Positions 25,547 to 32,358 of a stretch of 64,000 bases of DNA are shown here, piece by piece. A program made the translations under genes and the position numbers. The DNA lies in assembly GCA_016234495.1 (NCBI GenBank), contig JACRBI010000043.1, forward strand, positions 1 to 64,000, given 5' to 3'. The stretch's first letter is position 1, and the number at the start of each line of letters is the position of its first letter. The notes beneath the pieces are model-generated. The model made no database searches. It had not been told where the DNA came from and saw nothing but the letters and a program-made list of their open reading frames with translations. This stretch comes from Chloroflexota bacterium (GTDB taxonomy: Bacteria > Chloroflexota > Anaerolineae > Anaerolineales > Villigracilaceae).

Positions 25547-27178
25547 TTATTGATGAATATCCTTCTTTTCAAGGTAATCGCTGTATCCGCCCTGATATTC
25601 AACCAGTTGACCATTCTCAATTACAAGCAGCCGCTCGACAGTGCGGTCAAGAAAATAACGATCATGCGAAATGACCAGCACCGTGCCAACAAAATCTTCG
25701 AGAGCCTGTTCAAGCACTTCGGCCGATGCGATGTCAAGGTTGTTGGTCGGTTCATCGAGCAGGAGAAAATTTGCGCCCGATAAAACCACCAGCGCCAACT
25801 GCAAGCGGCTGCGCTCACCGCCTGAGAGGTCGCCGATTCTTTGCGAGACTTGTTTGTAGGTGAAAAGGTAATGCAGTAAAAATGCCGTAGCTCTTGATTC
25901 GCTCATCTCACCCGCATAGCGGACAGCATCCACGACAGTTTGATTGAAATCAAGCGTCTCATGCTCCTGTGCGTAATGCCCAATGGAGATGCTGGGACCA
26001 ATTTTGATCTCGCCAGAGTCAGGGTGTTCCTGCCCGAGGATCATTCTCAGCAAAACAGATTTCCCCGCGCCGTTTGGGCCGATCACCCCAACCCGTTCGC
26101 CATGCCAGATGGTTTCATTGAGATTTGAAAATATTTTCCTAGCGCCAAATGATTTTGAAATACCAGCGAGTTCCAAAACTTTGTTCGAACCGCGCCAGCC
26201 GCTGAGTCGCAAGTCCATGCGCTTGCGGTCCAAATTTGGCTTGTCAATTTTATCGACACGCGCCATGCGCGCTTCCATGGCATGGATGCGGCTGGCAAAT
26301 TTATCGCTGAATTGAACCCAAACCCGATAACGCTTAATCGCCATTTCCATGCGGGCGAGTCCGCGCTGCTGGATTTGAAACAACTCCTCCTGCCGAGCCA
26401 ACCTCAATTCCTTGTCAGTGATAAAGGACGAGTAATCGCCTTCGAACAAAGTCAACTTGCCGTCTTCCAATTCGGCAATGTGCGTCACACAGGCATCGAG
26501 CAGGTAGCGGTCATGTGAGATCAACACAACCGTTCCTTCATATCCGCGGATCAGCTTTTCGAGGAATATTTTTCCAGGCAGGTCAAGATGGTTATCAGGC
26601 TCATCGAGCAGGAGGATGTCAGGACGGACGAGAAGCAGGCGCGCCAACCCGATCAGTTTTTTCTGTCCCCCGCTCAAAACGGACAGGGGTTTGGTCAGTT
26701 CACTTTGAGCGAGTCCCAGCCCGAGCAGCAAGTCGCGCACGCGCGCGGGATACGAGTCACCGCCGAGGGCGTGATACTCTTCGATAAGTTTATGCTGTGC
26801 TTCAAGCGCGCGTTGAAGTTTGCGCTCATCGCCATAGATTTCGGGATCGCTCAAGCTATTTTCCACGCGTTCCAATTCAGCATGGACTTCCGCCACACGC
26901 GGATTGCCTGCGAGCGCGGCATCCAGCGCTGTCAGCGAAGAATCAAGCTCGGGTGACTGAGGCAGGTATCCCGTTGTAATGAGCCGGGCGCGGGTGATCG
27001 CTCCGCCCATTTCGGGAGAATGCTTACCTTCGATCAATTTAAACAGCGAGGATTTCCCCGCGCCATTCGCGCCGATCAAGCCGATCTTTTGCCCGCGTTG
27101 GATTTCCCAATTTAAATTTTCAAAGATGCGTTTTGCGCCAAGTACCAATGTGATGTTTGCGAGTTGAAGTTGTACCAT
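25547..27178 (-). CDS. ABC-F family ATPase
   Basis: A 543-residue soluble protein with two ABC domains joined by the ABC-F linker rich in charged helices (about 225-305). Walker A motifs GANGAGKSS and GPNGAGKSV, signatures LSGGQKKLIG and LSGGERSRLQ, and Walker B LLLDEPDNHLD and LLLDEPTNNLD. ABC-F proteins act on the ribosome in elongation or antibiotic protection; the subfamily is not clear. ATG at 27178 follows AAAGG at 5 nt. A terminator at 27209-27240 separates it from the small ORF upstream. Confidence 0.9.
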   Translation of the reverse strand: MVQLQLANITLVLGAKRIFENLNWEIQRGQKIGLIGANGAGKSSLFKLIEGKHSPEMGGAITRARLITTGYLPQSPELDSSLTALDAALAGNPRVAEVHAELERVENSLSDPEIYGDERKLQRALEAQHKLIEEYHALGGDSYPARVRDLLLGLGLAQSELTKPLSVLSGGQKKLIGLARLLLVRPDILLLDEPDNHLDLPGKIFLEKLIRGYEGTVVLISHDRYLLDACVTHIAELEDGKLTLFEGDYSSFITDKELRLARQEELFQIQQRGLARMEMAIKRYRVWVQFSDKFASRIHAMEARMARVDKIDKPNLDRKRMDLRLSGWRGSNKVLELAGISKSFGARKIFSNLNETIWHGERVGVIGPNGAGKSVLLRMILGQEHPDSGEIKIGPSISIGHYAQEHETLDFNQTVVDAVRYAGEMSESRATAFLLHYLFTYKQVSQRIGDLSGGERSRLQLALVVLSGANFLLLDEPTNNLDIASAEVLEQALEDFVGTVLVISHDRYFLDRTVERLLVIENGQLVEYQGGYSDYLEKKDIHQ

Positions 27179-27208
27179 GATGACCTTTGTGTGAGTGCAT
27201 GCTAAATA

Positions 27209-27240
27209 TAAAAAAACGCCGCAGGGCAAGCCTGCGGCGT
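27209..27240 (-). terminator. Strong Rho-independent terminator
   Basis: ACGCCGCAGG / CCTGCGGCGT, a 10-bp perfect stem with a 5-nt loop, followed on the minus strand by seven T. It ends the short transcript of the 31-codon ORF and insulates the ABC-F gene. Confidence 0.85.
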
Positions 27241-27261
27241 TGGAAAGTTAAAGAAATACTT

Positions 27262-27357
27262 TCAGTACACAGGCGCGATTCCAGAAGGTGATGCGAAGAT
27301 GAAACCGCGTACGCCTATGATGAGTGGAGATTTTCCTGCGCTGAAGTTGTAAATCAT
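27262..27357 (-). CDS. 31-codon ORF with its own promoter and terminator, unknown
   Basis: A short ORF (starting MIYNFSAGKSPLIIGVRGF) opens 7 nt after a perfect TATAAT and stops 22 nt before a strong terminator, giving a transcript of about 150 nt. There is no Shine-Dalgarno site; translation would be leaderless. No known family is recognised. The same unit could be a small RNA with the ORF there by chance. The competing frame to 27484 crosses the promoter and is less likely. Confidence 0.45.
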   Translation of the reverse strand: MIYNFSAGKSPLIIGVRGFIFASPSGIAPVY

Positions 27358-27370
27358 GTTTGACATTATA
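27358..27370 (-). promoter_or_regulatory. Leaderless-type promoter of the 31-codon ORF
   Basis: TATAATGTCAAACATG: perfect -10 box (27365-27370), 7 nt, then ATG. GTGACC lies 8 nt upstream of the -10 box, part of the repeat shared with the metB region. Confidence 0.6.
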
Positions 27371-27377
27371 CCGCACT

Positions 27378-27433
27378 CGGTCACGAACTACGCTTTTTTT
27401 GAAGGTGGAAAGCGCACGCGAAGCGTGTGACCG
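27378..27433. repeat. CGGTCAC/GTGACCG inverted repeat in a divergent promoter region
   Basis: A 7-bp perfect inverted pair (27378-27384, 27427-27433), each arm facing outward to a -10 region: the 31-codon ORF on the minus strand and the nuclease on the plus strand. It resembles the element at 7005-7053. Confidence 0.55.
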
Positions 27434-27460
27434 TGGGTATTGCATAACTGAAATCTGTGG

Positions 27461-27472
27461 CAAAATAGAAAC
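27461..27472 (+). promoter_or_regulatory. Possible leaderless promoter of the nuclease gene
   Basis: CAAAAT, 6 nt, then ATG at 27473; no Shine-Dalgarno site. The hexamer departs from TATAAT at the first and third positions. Confidence 0.35.
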
Positions 27473-28312
27473 ATGACAGAACAATTGCGCACCCTCAGCC
27501 AGTCATCTCTACAGGATTACAGCGATTGTCCGCGCCGCTTTGAACTGCGCTATATCCAACGCCTCACCTACCCCGCCGCCGAAGCCGAGCCTGCCCTCGA
27601 AAACGAAAAACATCAGCAGGAGGGCGAATATTTTCACCGCCTCGTGCAGCAGCATCTCATCGGCATTCCCGCGGAACAAGTCGGAAAATTGGCGAACACC
27701 GATAACCTGCAAAGGTGGTGGGAAAATTATTTACATGCGCCAGACCTCCGAGGTCTCGCGCAGCGCCCTGTGGGTGGAGACCTCGGAGGTCTGTATGCGG
27801 AAGCGACCCTCTCCGCGCCTCTTGGAAATTTTCGATTGGTCGCAAAGTATGATCTGATCGCCATCGGCGGTGGCAAAGCCACGATCTACGATTGGAAGAC
27901 ATATCGCAAACGGCCAAAGAACGACTGGCTGCACATTCGCTGGCAGACGCGTGTTTATCGCGCACTGCTTGTGCAGGCTGGGGCGCATCTCAATGGAGGA
28001 AACCCTTTCACGCCCGAGCAAATCGAAATGGTCTACTGGTTCGCCGACTTCCCCACCGAACCCGCGCACTTCCCCTATCATGCCGACCAATATAAACGGG
28101 ATTGGGATGCCCTGACAAAAATTGCAGGTGAAATAAGATCCGCGTCTTCCTTTCCGAAAACTGATGAAGTCTCGAAATGCAGTTTCTGCCCTTACAGATC
28201 CTACTGCGACAGAGGCATCCGCGCCGGCGATGCCGCCGACGCCGAACTGGAAACCGCCGCCGAGGAATTGTTCGATATCAATTTTGAGCAGATCGGCGAA
28301 ATAGCATTTTAA
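27473..28312 (+). CDS. PD-(D/E)XK nuclease, Cas4/AddB-like, with Fe-S cysteines
   Basis: A 279-residue RecB-type nuclease. S-x-S-x-L-Q-D-Y-S-D-C-P-R-R-F opens the fold with C19; three more cysteines lie at C236, C239 and C245 (C-x2-C-x5-C), the pattern that binds a 4Fe-4S cluster in Cas4 and AddB. The active site is in VAKYDLI and IYDWKTY (D...D-x-K). There is no CRISPR array or helicase gene nearby, so it is probably a stand-alone repair exonuclease. Two palindromic repeats sit in frame at residues of about 90-107. Confidence 0.85.
   Translation: MTEQLRTLSQSSLQDYSDCPRRFELRYIQRLTYPAAEAEPALENEKHQQEGEYFHRLVQQHLIGIPAEQVGKLANTDNLQRWWENYLHAPDLRGLAQRPVGGDLGGLYAEATLSAPLGNFRLVAKYDLIAIGGGKATIYDWKTYRKRPKNDWLHIRWQTRVYRALLVQAGAHLNGGNPFTPEQIEMVYWFADFPTEPAHFPYHADQYKRDWDALTKIAGEIRSASSFPKTDEVSKCSFCPYRSYCDRGIRAGDAADAELETAAEELFDINFEQIGEIAF
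27741..27793. repeat. Paired AGACCTCGGAGGTCT palindromes inside the nuclease gene
   Basis: CAGACCTCCGAGGTCT (27741-27756) is perfectly inverted at 27778-27793; each half is itself a palindrome. The whole is read in frame as part of the nuclease (APDLRGL...GGDLGGL). Confidence 0.85.
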
Positions 28313-28320
28313 GCATGTAA

Positions 28321-28349
28321 AGCATCCTTGACACAACGTCAGGGATGTT
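28321..28349 (+). terminator. Hairpin after the nuclease gene
   Basis: AGCATCCTTGAC (28321-28332) and GTCAGGGATGTT (28338-28349) form a 12-bp stem with two G-U pairs and a 5-nt loop, followed by TTTA. It overlaps the -35 box of the next promoter. Confidence 0.55.
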
Positions 28350-28356
28350 TTATACT
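28328..28356 (+). promoter_or_regulatory. Near-consensus sigma-70 promoter
   Basis: TTGACA (28328-28333), a 17-nt spacer and TATACT (28351-28356): one of the best -35/-10 pairs in the window. It drives the membrane-protein/HTH pair. Confidence 0.85.
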
Positions 28357-28362
28357 CCGCGA

Positions 28363-28380
28363 TGTAAAGGGTACTTTACA
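28363..28380. promoter_or_regulatory. Operator-like palindrome TGTAAAG-n4-CTTTACA
   Basis: A perfect 7-bp dyad at the expected transcription start. A third TGTAAAG half-site lies upstream of the -35 box at 28316-28322. The placement suits a repressor; the HTH protein encoded in the same operon is the natural candidate. Confidence 0.65.
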
Positions 28381-28399
28381 CTGAAAAAGGAGCAACTCT

Positions 28400-28804
28400 A
28401 TGAAATCAATCGAAGTCATGGTGAAATCCCTCAGAAATGTCGCCATCTGGCTTTTTGTCTACGCCATTGTTCTGACAGCCAGTGGCTCCATTCTTTTATT
28501 ATCGCCTGTCACAAACAACTTTCTGGGGATGCTTATCGCCGTTTCCCCTGTTATCCCGGTGGCTTTCATATTGCACTCGATCATGCAATTGCTTCAGCAC
28601 AGTGATGAACTTCAACAAAGGATACAGCTTCTTTCAATTGGGTTCTCGGCTGCCACCACCGGGCTTGGCACATTCGCCTACGGCCTGCTGGAAAATTACA
28701 TCGGCTATCCACAATTCCCTCCGCTGCCATCCTCATTTATTCTGCCCATCATGGTATTTCTTTGGGCGATCGGGATGCTGTACTTTAAGTGGAGATACAG
28801 ATGA
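28400..28804 (+). CDS. Four-helix membrane protein, unknown
   Basis: A 134-residue protein with four predicted membrane helices (about 13-35, 38-60, 80-102, 113-131) and a basic C-terminus. AAAGGAG lies 7 nt before the ATG. It is translated with the following HTH gene (ATGA overlap at 28801-28804). Small membrane proteins paired with YozG-like regulators are common in bacteria, and their role is mostly unknown. Confidence 0.75.
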   Translation: MKSIEVMVKSLRNVAIWLFVYAIVLTASGSILLLSPVTNNFLGMLIAVSPVIPVAFILHSIMQLLQHSDELQQRIQLLSIGFSAATTGLGTFAYGLLENYIGYPQFPPLPSSFILPIMVFLWAIGMLYFKWRYR

Positions 28805-29010
28805 AAAATATACTCAAAATTCTGCGCGCCGAACGTGATTGGTCACAGGCTGACCTTGCGGAAAAGCTGGGCGTCTCGCGGCAAACAGTCAATGCCATCG
28901 AGAACGAGAAATATGATCCCAGCCTGCCGTTGGCATTCAAGATCGCGGAGCTATTTGAAAAGAAGATCGAGGAGATATTTGTTCCGGAGCAAAAAAATAA
29001 CTCGCACTAG
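28801..29010 (+). CDS. XRE/YozG-like HTH regulator
   Basis: A 69-residue single-domain repressor-type HTH protein. LRAERDWSQADLAEKLGVS with QTVNAIENEKYDPS is the classic Cro/C1 helix-turn-helix followed by helix 4. The start at 28801 overlaps the TGA of the membrane-protein gene; the in-frame ATG at 28789 lies inside that gene. It probably regulates its own operon through the TGTAAAG sites at 28316-28380, and may be controlled by its membrane partner. Confidence 0.88.
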   Translation: MKNILKILRAERDWSQADLAEKLGVSRQTVNAIENEKYDPSLPLAFKIAELFEKKIEEIFVPEQKNNSH

Positions 29011-29046
29011 ACTTTATCGGAATTTACTTTTCTATTTCCGAGATTG

Positions 29047-29928
29047 TCATTGATCAATATAAACCCCAAAATGATTTGCGACCGGTCTTTCGCGCCCGGG
29101 GATGTAACTGTCAATTGGCGAATTCAAGATGATCGGCTCGCCATTTTCCCCTTCGATCACCATTGTGGATGAGCCGCCGCCGTCCAAGACCATGGCAAAG
29201 TGCGCGCCCAAATCCTTGAGTAACTGCGCCAACTCCTGAAAGGTCGCGCCTGCGCTATAAAACGGCTGACGTCCGTCCACAACGACCAGATAAAGCCAGC
29301 GCCCGTTTCTGTTGATTCCAATCGCGGTGCGCGGATGAACTATAGAATTATCCAAATCAGAGACGATCTCCCCAGCCAGGATCAACATGCGATCCCCGGA
29401 GATTGCTTGAAAAATATTACTCGGCTGTCTATTGAAAGTAAGGGCATTTCTGCGGCTGATGTAAAGCGTAGGCTCAGGCTTGATATCCTGCAACCCATCG
29501 GCATAGACCTCCCCTTGTGAAGCGGTGAGCCCATTCGGGGTGACAGGGTCGTCTGTGTGCGGGTAATAATCCACGGGAGTGCGCGACCACCACGGGAAGA
29601 ATCCATCACCGTTGATGGCGATCTGGAGGCCGTACTCATCCAGGAACTGGGAGGTTGTCCGCGCTTTAAGTGCGCCTCCTTCCACGTCATCTCGCGGTGT
29701 GACGAGGAATTGCATCCTTTTGGTTTTGGTATCAATCACCAATACATGCGCGATCATCGAATGCGGAAGATATCGAACCATGCGCTGATATGTCACGCCG
29801 TCCAGTAATTCTTTTTTGACAGGCACGGGAGTTGGACGGCCATTCGCAATAAACAGGTATACACCAGCCAAAGTCAGCGGAATTAAGAGAAATCCCCACA
29901 GCCATTTGATTTTCTTCTTTAATCTCAT
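29047..29928 (-). CDS. Phosphodiester glycosidase (NAGPA) family protein
   Basis: A 293-residue protein with a basic N-terminus and membrane anchor (about 8-28), so it acts outside the membrane. The C-terminal half carries the NAGPA/DUF2233 signature: HPRTAIGIN, LVVVDGRQPFYSAG and MVLDGGGSSTMVI. Relatives remove N-acetylglucosamine from phosphodiester links or act in exopolysaccharide turnover. No polysaccharide cluster is present. TAAAAT stands 6 nt before the ATG with no Shine-Dalgarno site, so it is a strong leaderless candidate. Confidence 0.85.
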   Translation of the reverse strand: MRLKKKIKWLWGFLLIPLTLAGVYLFIANGRPTPVPVKKELLDGVTYQRMVRYLPHSMIAHVLVIDTKTKRMQFLVTPRDDVEGGALKARTTSQFLDEYGLQIAINGDGFFPWWSRTPVDYYPHTDDPVTPNGLTASQGEVYADGLQDIKPEPTLYISRRNALTFNRQPSNIFQAISGDRMLILAGEIVSDLDNSIVHPRTAIGINRNGRWLYLVVVDGRQPFYSAGATFQELAQLLKDLGAHFAMVLDGGGSSTMVIEGENGEPIILNSPIDSYIPGRERPVANHFGVYIDQ

Positions 29929-29940
29929 GGTCTTATTTTA
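29929..29940 (-). promoter_or_regulatory. Leaderless-type promoter
   Basis: TAAAAT (29935-29940), 6 nt, then ATG at 29928. Confidence 0.55.
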
Positions 29941-29968
29941 ACGAAATAAGATGAAGGGAAAATAAAAA

Positions 29969-29990
29969 GAGACAGGCGCTTGCCTGTCTC
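29969..29990 (-). terminator. Terminator after the DUF1385 gene
   Basis: GAGACAGGC / GCCTGTCTC, a 9-bp perfect stem with a 4-nt loop, followed on the minus strand by TTTTTATTTT. Confidence 0.8.
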
Positions 29991-30006
29991 CTAAACTACG
30001 AAAACC

Positions 30007-30888
30007 CTAGGCCACAATTTCGCTTTCAGCTTTACGCATGGACTGGAAGGATGCAATCGCAACCTCCAGCATGGAATGGTCGGGCATGCGTGTTGTCAGA
30101 TGCTGAAGCGCCAGGTTGGGTTTGATTAACAACTGGACAATCGGGTTATCCAAATGGTTTGCTGTCCAGCGGATGTATTCAATGGCAATCCCTGCGAGAA
30201 TAGGGATAAATAAAATCCGCGTGGCGAGCCTCCAGAAGATGGGCATGGGACCAAGGGCGGTAAAAATCAAAATGGACAGCAAAACCAGTGTGAGCAAAAA
30301 GGCTGTCCCGCAGCGGGCATGTTCAATGGGATATTTCGCAACTTCATCGGGAGTCAATTCCGCGCCTGCTTCAAAGGCATTGATGGTCTTATGTTCCGCG
30401 CCGTGATACATGAAAAGCCGCTTCACATCTGGCATGAAACTGATTCCCCAAATGTAGCCGATCAGGAACAGCAAACGTAATACGCCTTCGACGAGGTTGT
30501 TGAGCCAGGGACTCCAGCCGAGATAATGTTCGGCAAGACCGCCAAGGCCGGCGGGAAGCAAAAAGAAAAGCCCAATGCCGAGGGTCAGTGACAGGCCCAG
30601 GGTCAGAAAAAGAGCCGGGCCTTCCAGTTTTTCATCCTCACCGGTTTGGGTGTTCGCTGAAATTGTCAGGGCGTTCATTCCCAATCCGAGGGCATCCCAC
30701 AAAAGAATAGATCCGCGCAAAAATGGGATTTTGGTAATGCCCGAGCGGTACACGGTCGCGAGTTTTTGGGTGTGAATTGCGATATTGCCGTCGGGTGCGC
30801 GCATGGCAATGGCATAGGCTTTTTGCCCGCGCATCATCACGCCTTCAATGACGGCCTGTCCGCCGTAAGTAATAATTCGATCTTCCAT
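30007..30888 (-). CDS. DUF1385 membrane protein, YqhQ-like
   Basis: A 293-residue protein starting with the diagnostic TYGGQAVIEGVMMRG and holding four to five membrane helices plus a cytoplasmic H-G-A-E-H-K motif (YHGAEHKTINAFE). The family (YqhQ in Bacillus) is widespread, and its biochemical role is not known. It follows the M20 peptidase gene across a perfect palindrome (30908-30940) and ends at a good terminator. Confidence 0.9.
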   Translation of the reverse strand: MEDRIITYGGQAVIEGVMMRGQKAYAIAMRAPDGNIAIHTQKLATVYRSGITKIPFLRGSILLWDALGLGMNALTISANTQTGEDEKLEGPALFLTLGLSLTLGIGLFFLLPAGLGGLAEHYLGWSPWLNNLVEGVLRLLFLIGYIWGISFMPDVKRLFMYHGAEHKTINAFEAGAELTPDEVAKYPIEHARCGTAFLLTLVLLSILIFTALGPMPIFWRLATRILFIPILAGIAIEYIRWTANHLDNPIVQLLIKPNLALQHLTTRMPDHSMLEVAIASFQSMRKAESEIVA

Positions 30889-30907
30889 TAATTTTTTTCC
30901 TGTAAAA

Positions 30908-30940
30908 ATTGTAGGGGCGGGGTAACCCCGCCCCTACAAT
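30908..30940. repeat. Perfect palindrome, 15-bp stem
   Basis: ATTGTAGGGGCGGGG / CCCCGCCCCTACAAT with a TAA loop. The last base is the first base of the M20 stop codon. It belongs to the GTAGGGGCGGG-type dispersed family and could end or protect the peptidase mRNA. Confidence 0.85.
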
Positions 30941-32310
30941 CATTTGAAATTATAAAAAAAGTGAGTGAACGCTTCGATGCCTTTATACCATGTCGGCAGG
31001 TGAAGTCTTTCATTGGGTGAATGGACGTTGTCATCGGGCAGGCCGAAGCCGCTGAGCAGGGAGTCAGCGCCGACATATTTTTGCAGCAGGACGACAGATC
31101 CAATCGAGCCGCCTTCACGTTTGAAATATGGCCGCCTGCCCCAGACAGATTCGAGCGCCTTTGCAAGCGCCTGCACGCCCGCCGAACTGCTGTCGGTGAT
31201 GGCCGCGCCCGCGTTGTGCAAATTGGTCAATTCCCATTTGATGGTTTTGGGCGCGTTCTTTTTGAGATATGCTTTCATTTGTTTGGCCACTTCCTCGGGG
31301 TTTTGATCTGGCACGAGGCGGCAGGAAATTTTCGCCATCGCCCACGCGGGCAATACTGTCTTTGCGCCTTGCCCGGTGAAGCCAGAAATCAAACCATTTA
31401 TTTCCAAAGTTGGCCGCGCGCCAACACGTTCGGATGGAATAAATTGCGGTTCGCCCCACAAGGCTGGCGCACCGGTGATCGAGAGCAACTCCTTGTTGCT
31501 GACAGGCAGGCGCTTGAATTCTTCATGCTCCTTTTTGCTCAACTTGCGAACTTTATCGTAAAAGCCGGGCAAGGTAATTTTGCCGTTTTTATCGTGCATG
31601 CCCGCGATCAACTCGATCAAAGCCTGCGCGGGGTTGTGAATCGTTCCGCCAAATATGCCTGAATGCAAATCCTTGTCAGGGCCGTACACTTTCAATTCAA
31701 AATATGCGAGACCGCGCAAGCCGGTTGTGATGGTCGGTTTGTCAGCGCCCATCATGCCTGCATCGGGATTCAAACAATAATCACAGGCAAGCATCTCTTT
31801 ATTATTTTTGATGAATTCCCCGAGATGCTCCGACCCGATCTCTTCCTCGCCTTCGATCAGCCATTTGACATTGACGGGCAATCCTGTCGTGCGGACAATT
31901 GCTTCTACCGCTTTGAGAGAAGCCATCACCTGGCCTTTCATGTCCGAAGAGCCGCGCGCGAAAAGATAATCTCCGCGCACAACCGCGCCGAACGGATCGG
32001 ATGACCACAACTCGAATGGGTCAACGGGTTGAACGTCATAATGGCCGTAGATCATCACAGTCGGCGCGGATTTTCCTGCGCCAAGCCACTCCCCATAAAC
32101 AACAGGATGCCCAGCCGTGGGCATGATCTGCACATTGTCCATATTTATGGAACGCAGCTGCGCGGCCACCCATTCGGCGGCGCGCTGAAGGTCGGCTTTA
32201 TTCTCACTGAGAGTTGAAATGGAAGGGATCGCAAGAAAATCCTTCAACTCGCTTAAATAGCGTTCGCCGTTTCCGCGAACATAATTCAAAGCTTGCAGAG
32301 TTTCTGACAT
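30940..32310 (-). CDS. M20 family dipeptidase
   Basis: A 456-residue metallopeptidase. Metal ligands appear in order: YGHYDVQP (His), SSDMKGQ (Asp), EGEEEIGSEH (catalytic and metal Glu), and the C-terminal His in DNVHSPNE. The dimerisation domain lies at about 200-330. These enzymes cleave dipeptides or deacylate amino acids in the cytoplasm. AAGGAG precedes the ATG. The peptide-binding protein gene just upstream suggests a link with peptide uptake. Confidence 0.9.
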   Translation of the reverse strand: MSETLQALNYVRGNGERYLSELKDFLAIPSISTLSENKADLQRAAEWVAAQLRSINMDNVQIMPTAGHPVVYGEWLGAGKSAPTVMIYGHYDVQPVDPFELWSSDPFGAVVRGDYLFARGSSDMKGQVMASLKAVEAIVRTTGLPVNVKWLIEGEEEIGSEHLGEFIKNNKEMLACDYCLNPDAGMMGADKPTITTGLRGLAYFELKVYGPDKDLHSGIFGGTIHNPAQALIELIAGMHDKNGKITLPGFYDKVRKLSKKEHEEFKRLPVSNKELLSITGAPALWGEPQFIPSERVGARPTLEINGLISGFTGQGAKTVLPAWAMAKISCRLVPDQNPEEVAKQMKAYLKKNAPKTIKWELTNLHNAGAAITDSSSAGVQALAKALESVWGRRPYFKREGGSIGSVVLLQKYVGADSLLSGFGLPDDNVHSPNERLHLPTWYKGIEAFTHFFYNFK

Positions 32311-32358
32311 GTGAGATTCTCCTTTTCAATGTACTGCAACATTAATGCTGCGATACGG

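Noticed and set aside
27248-27484. 78-residue minus-strand ORF
   Set aside because: It runs across the TATAAT box and the GGTCAC repeat, and its sequence is low in hydrophobic core; the 31-codon ORF has better signals.
27473-28312. The nuclease as a CRISPR Cas4
   Set aside because: No CRISPR array or other cas gene in 64 kb; the fold also suits AddB-like or stand-alone nucleases.
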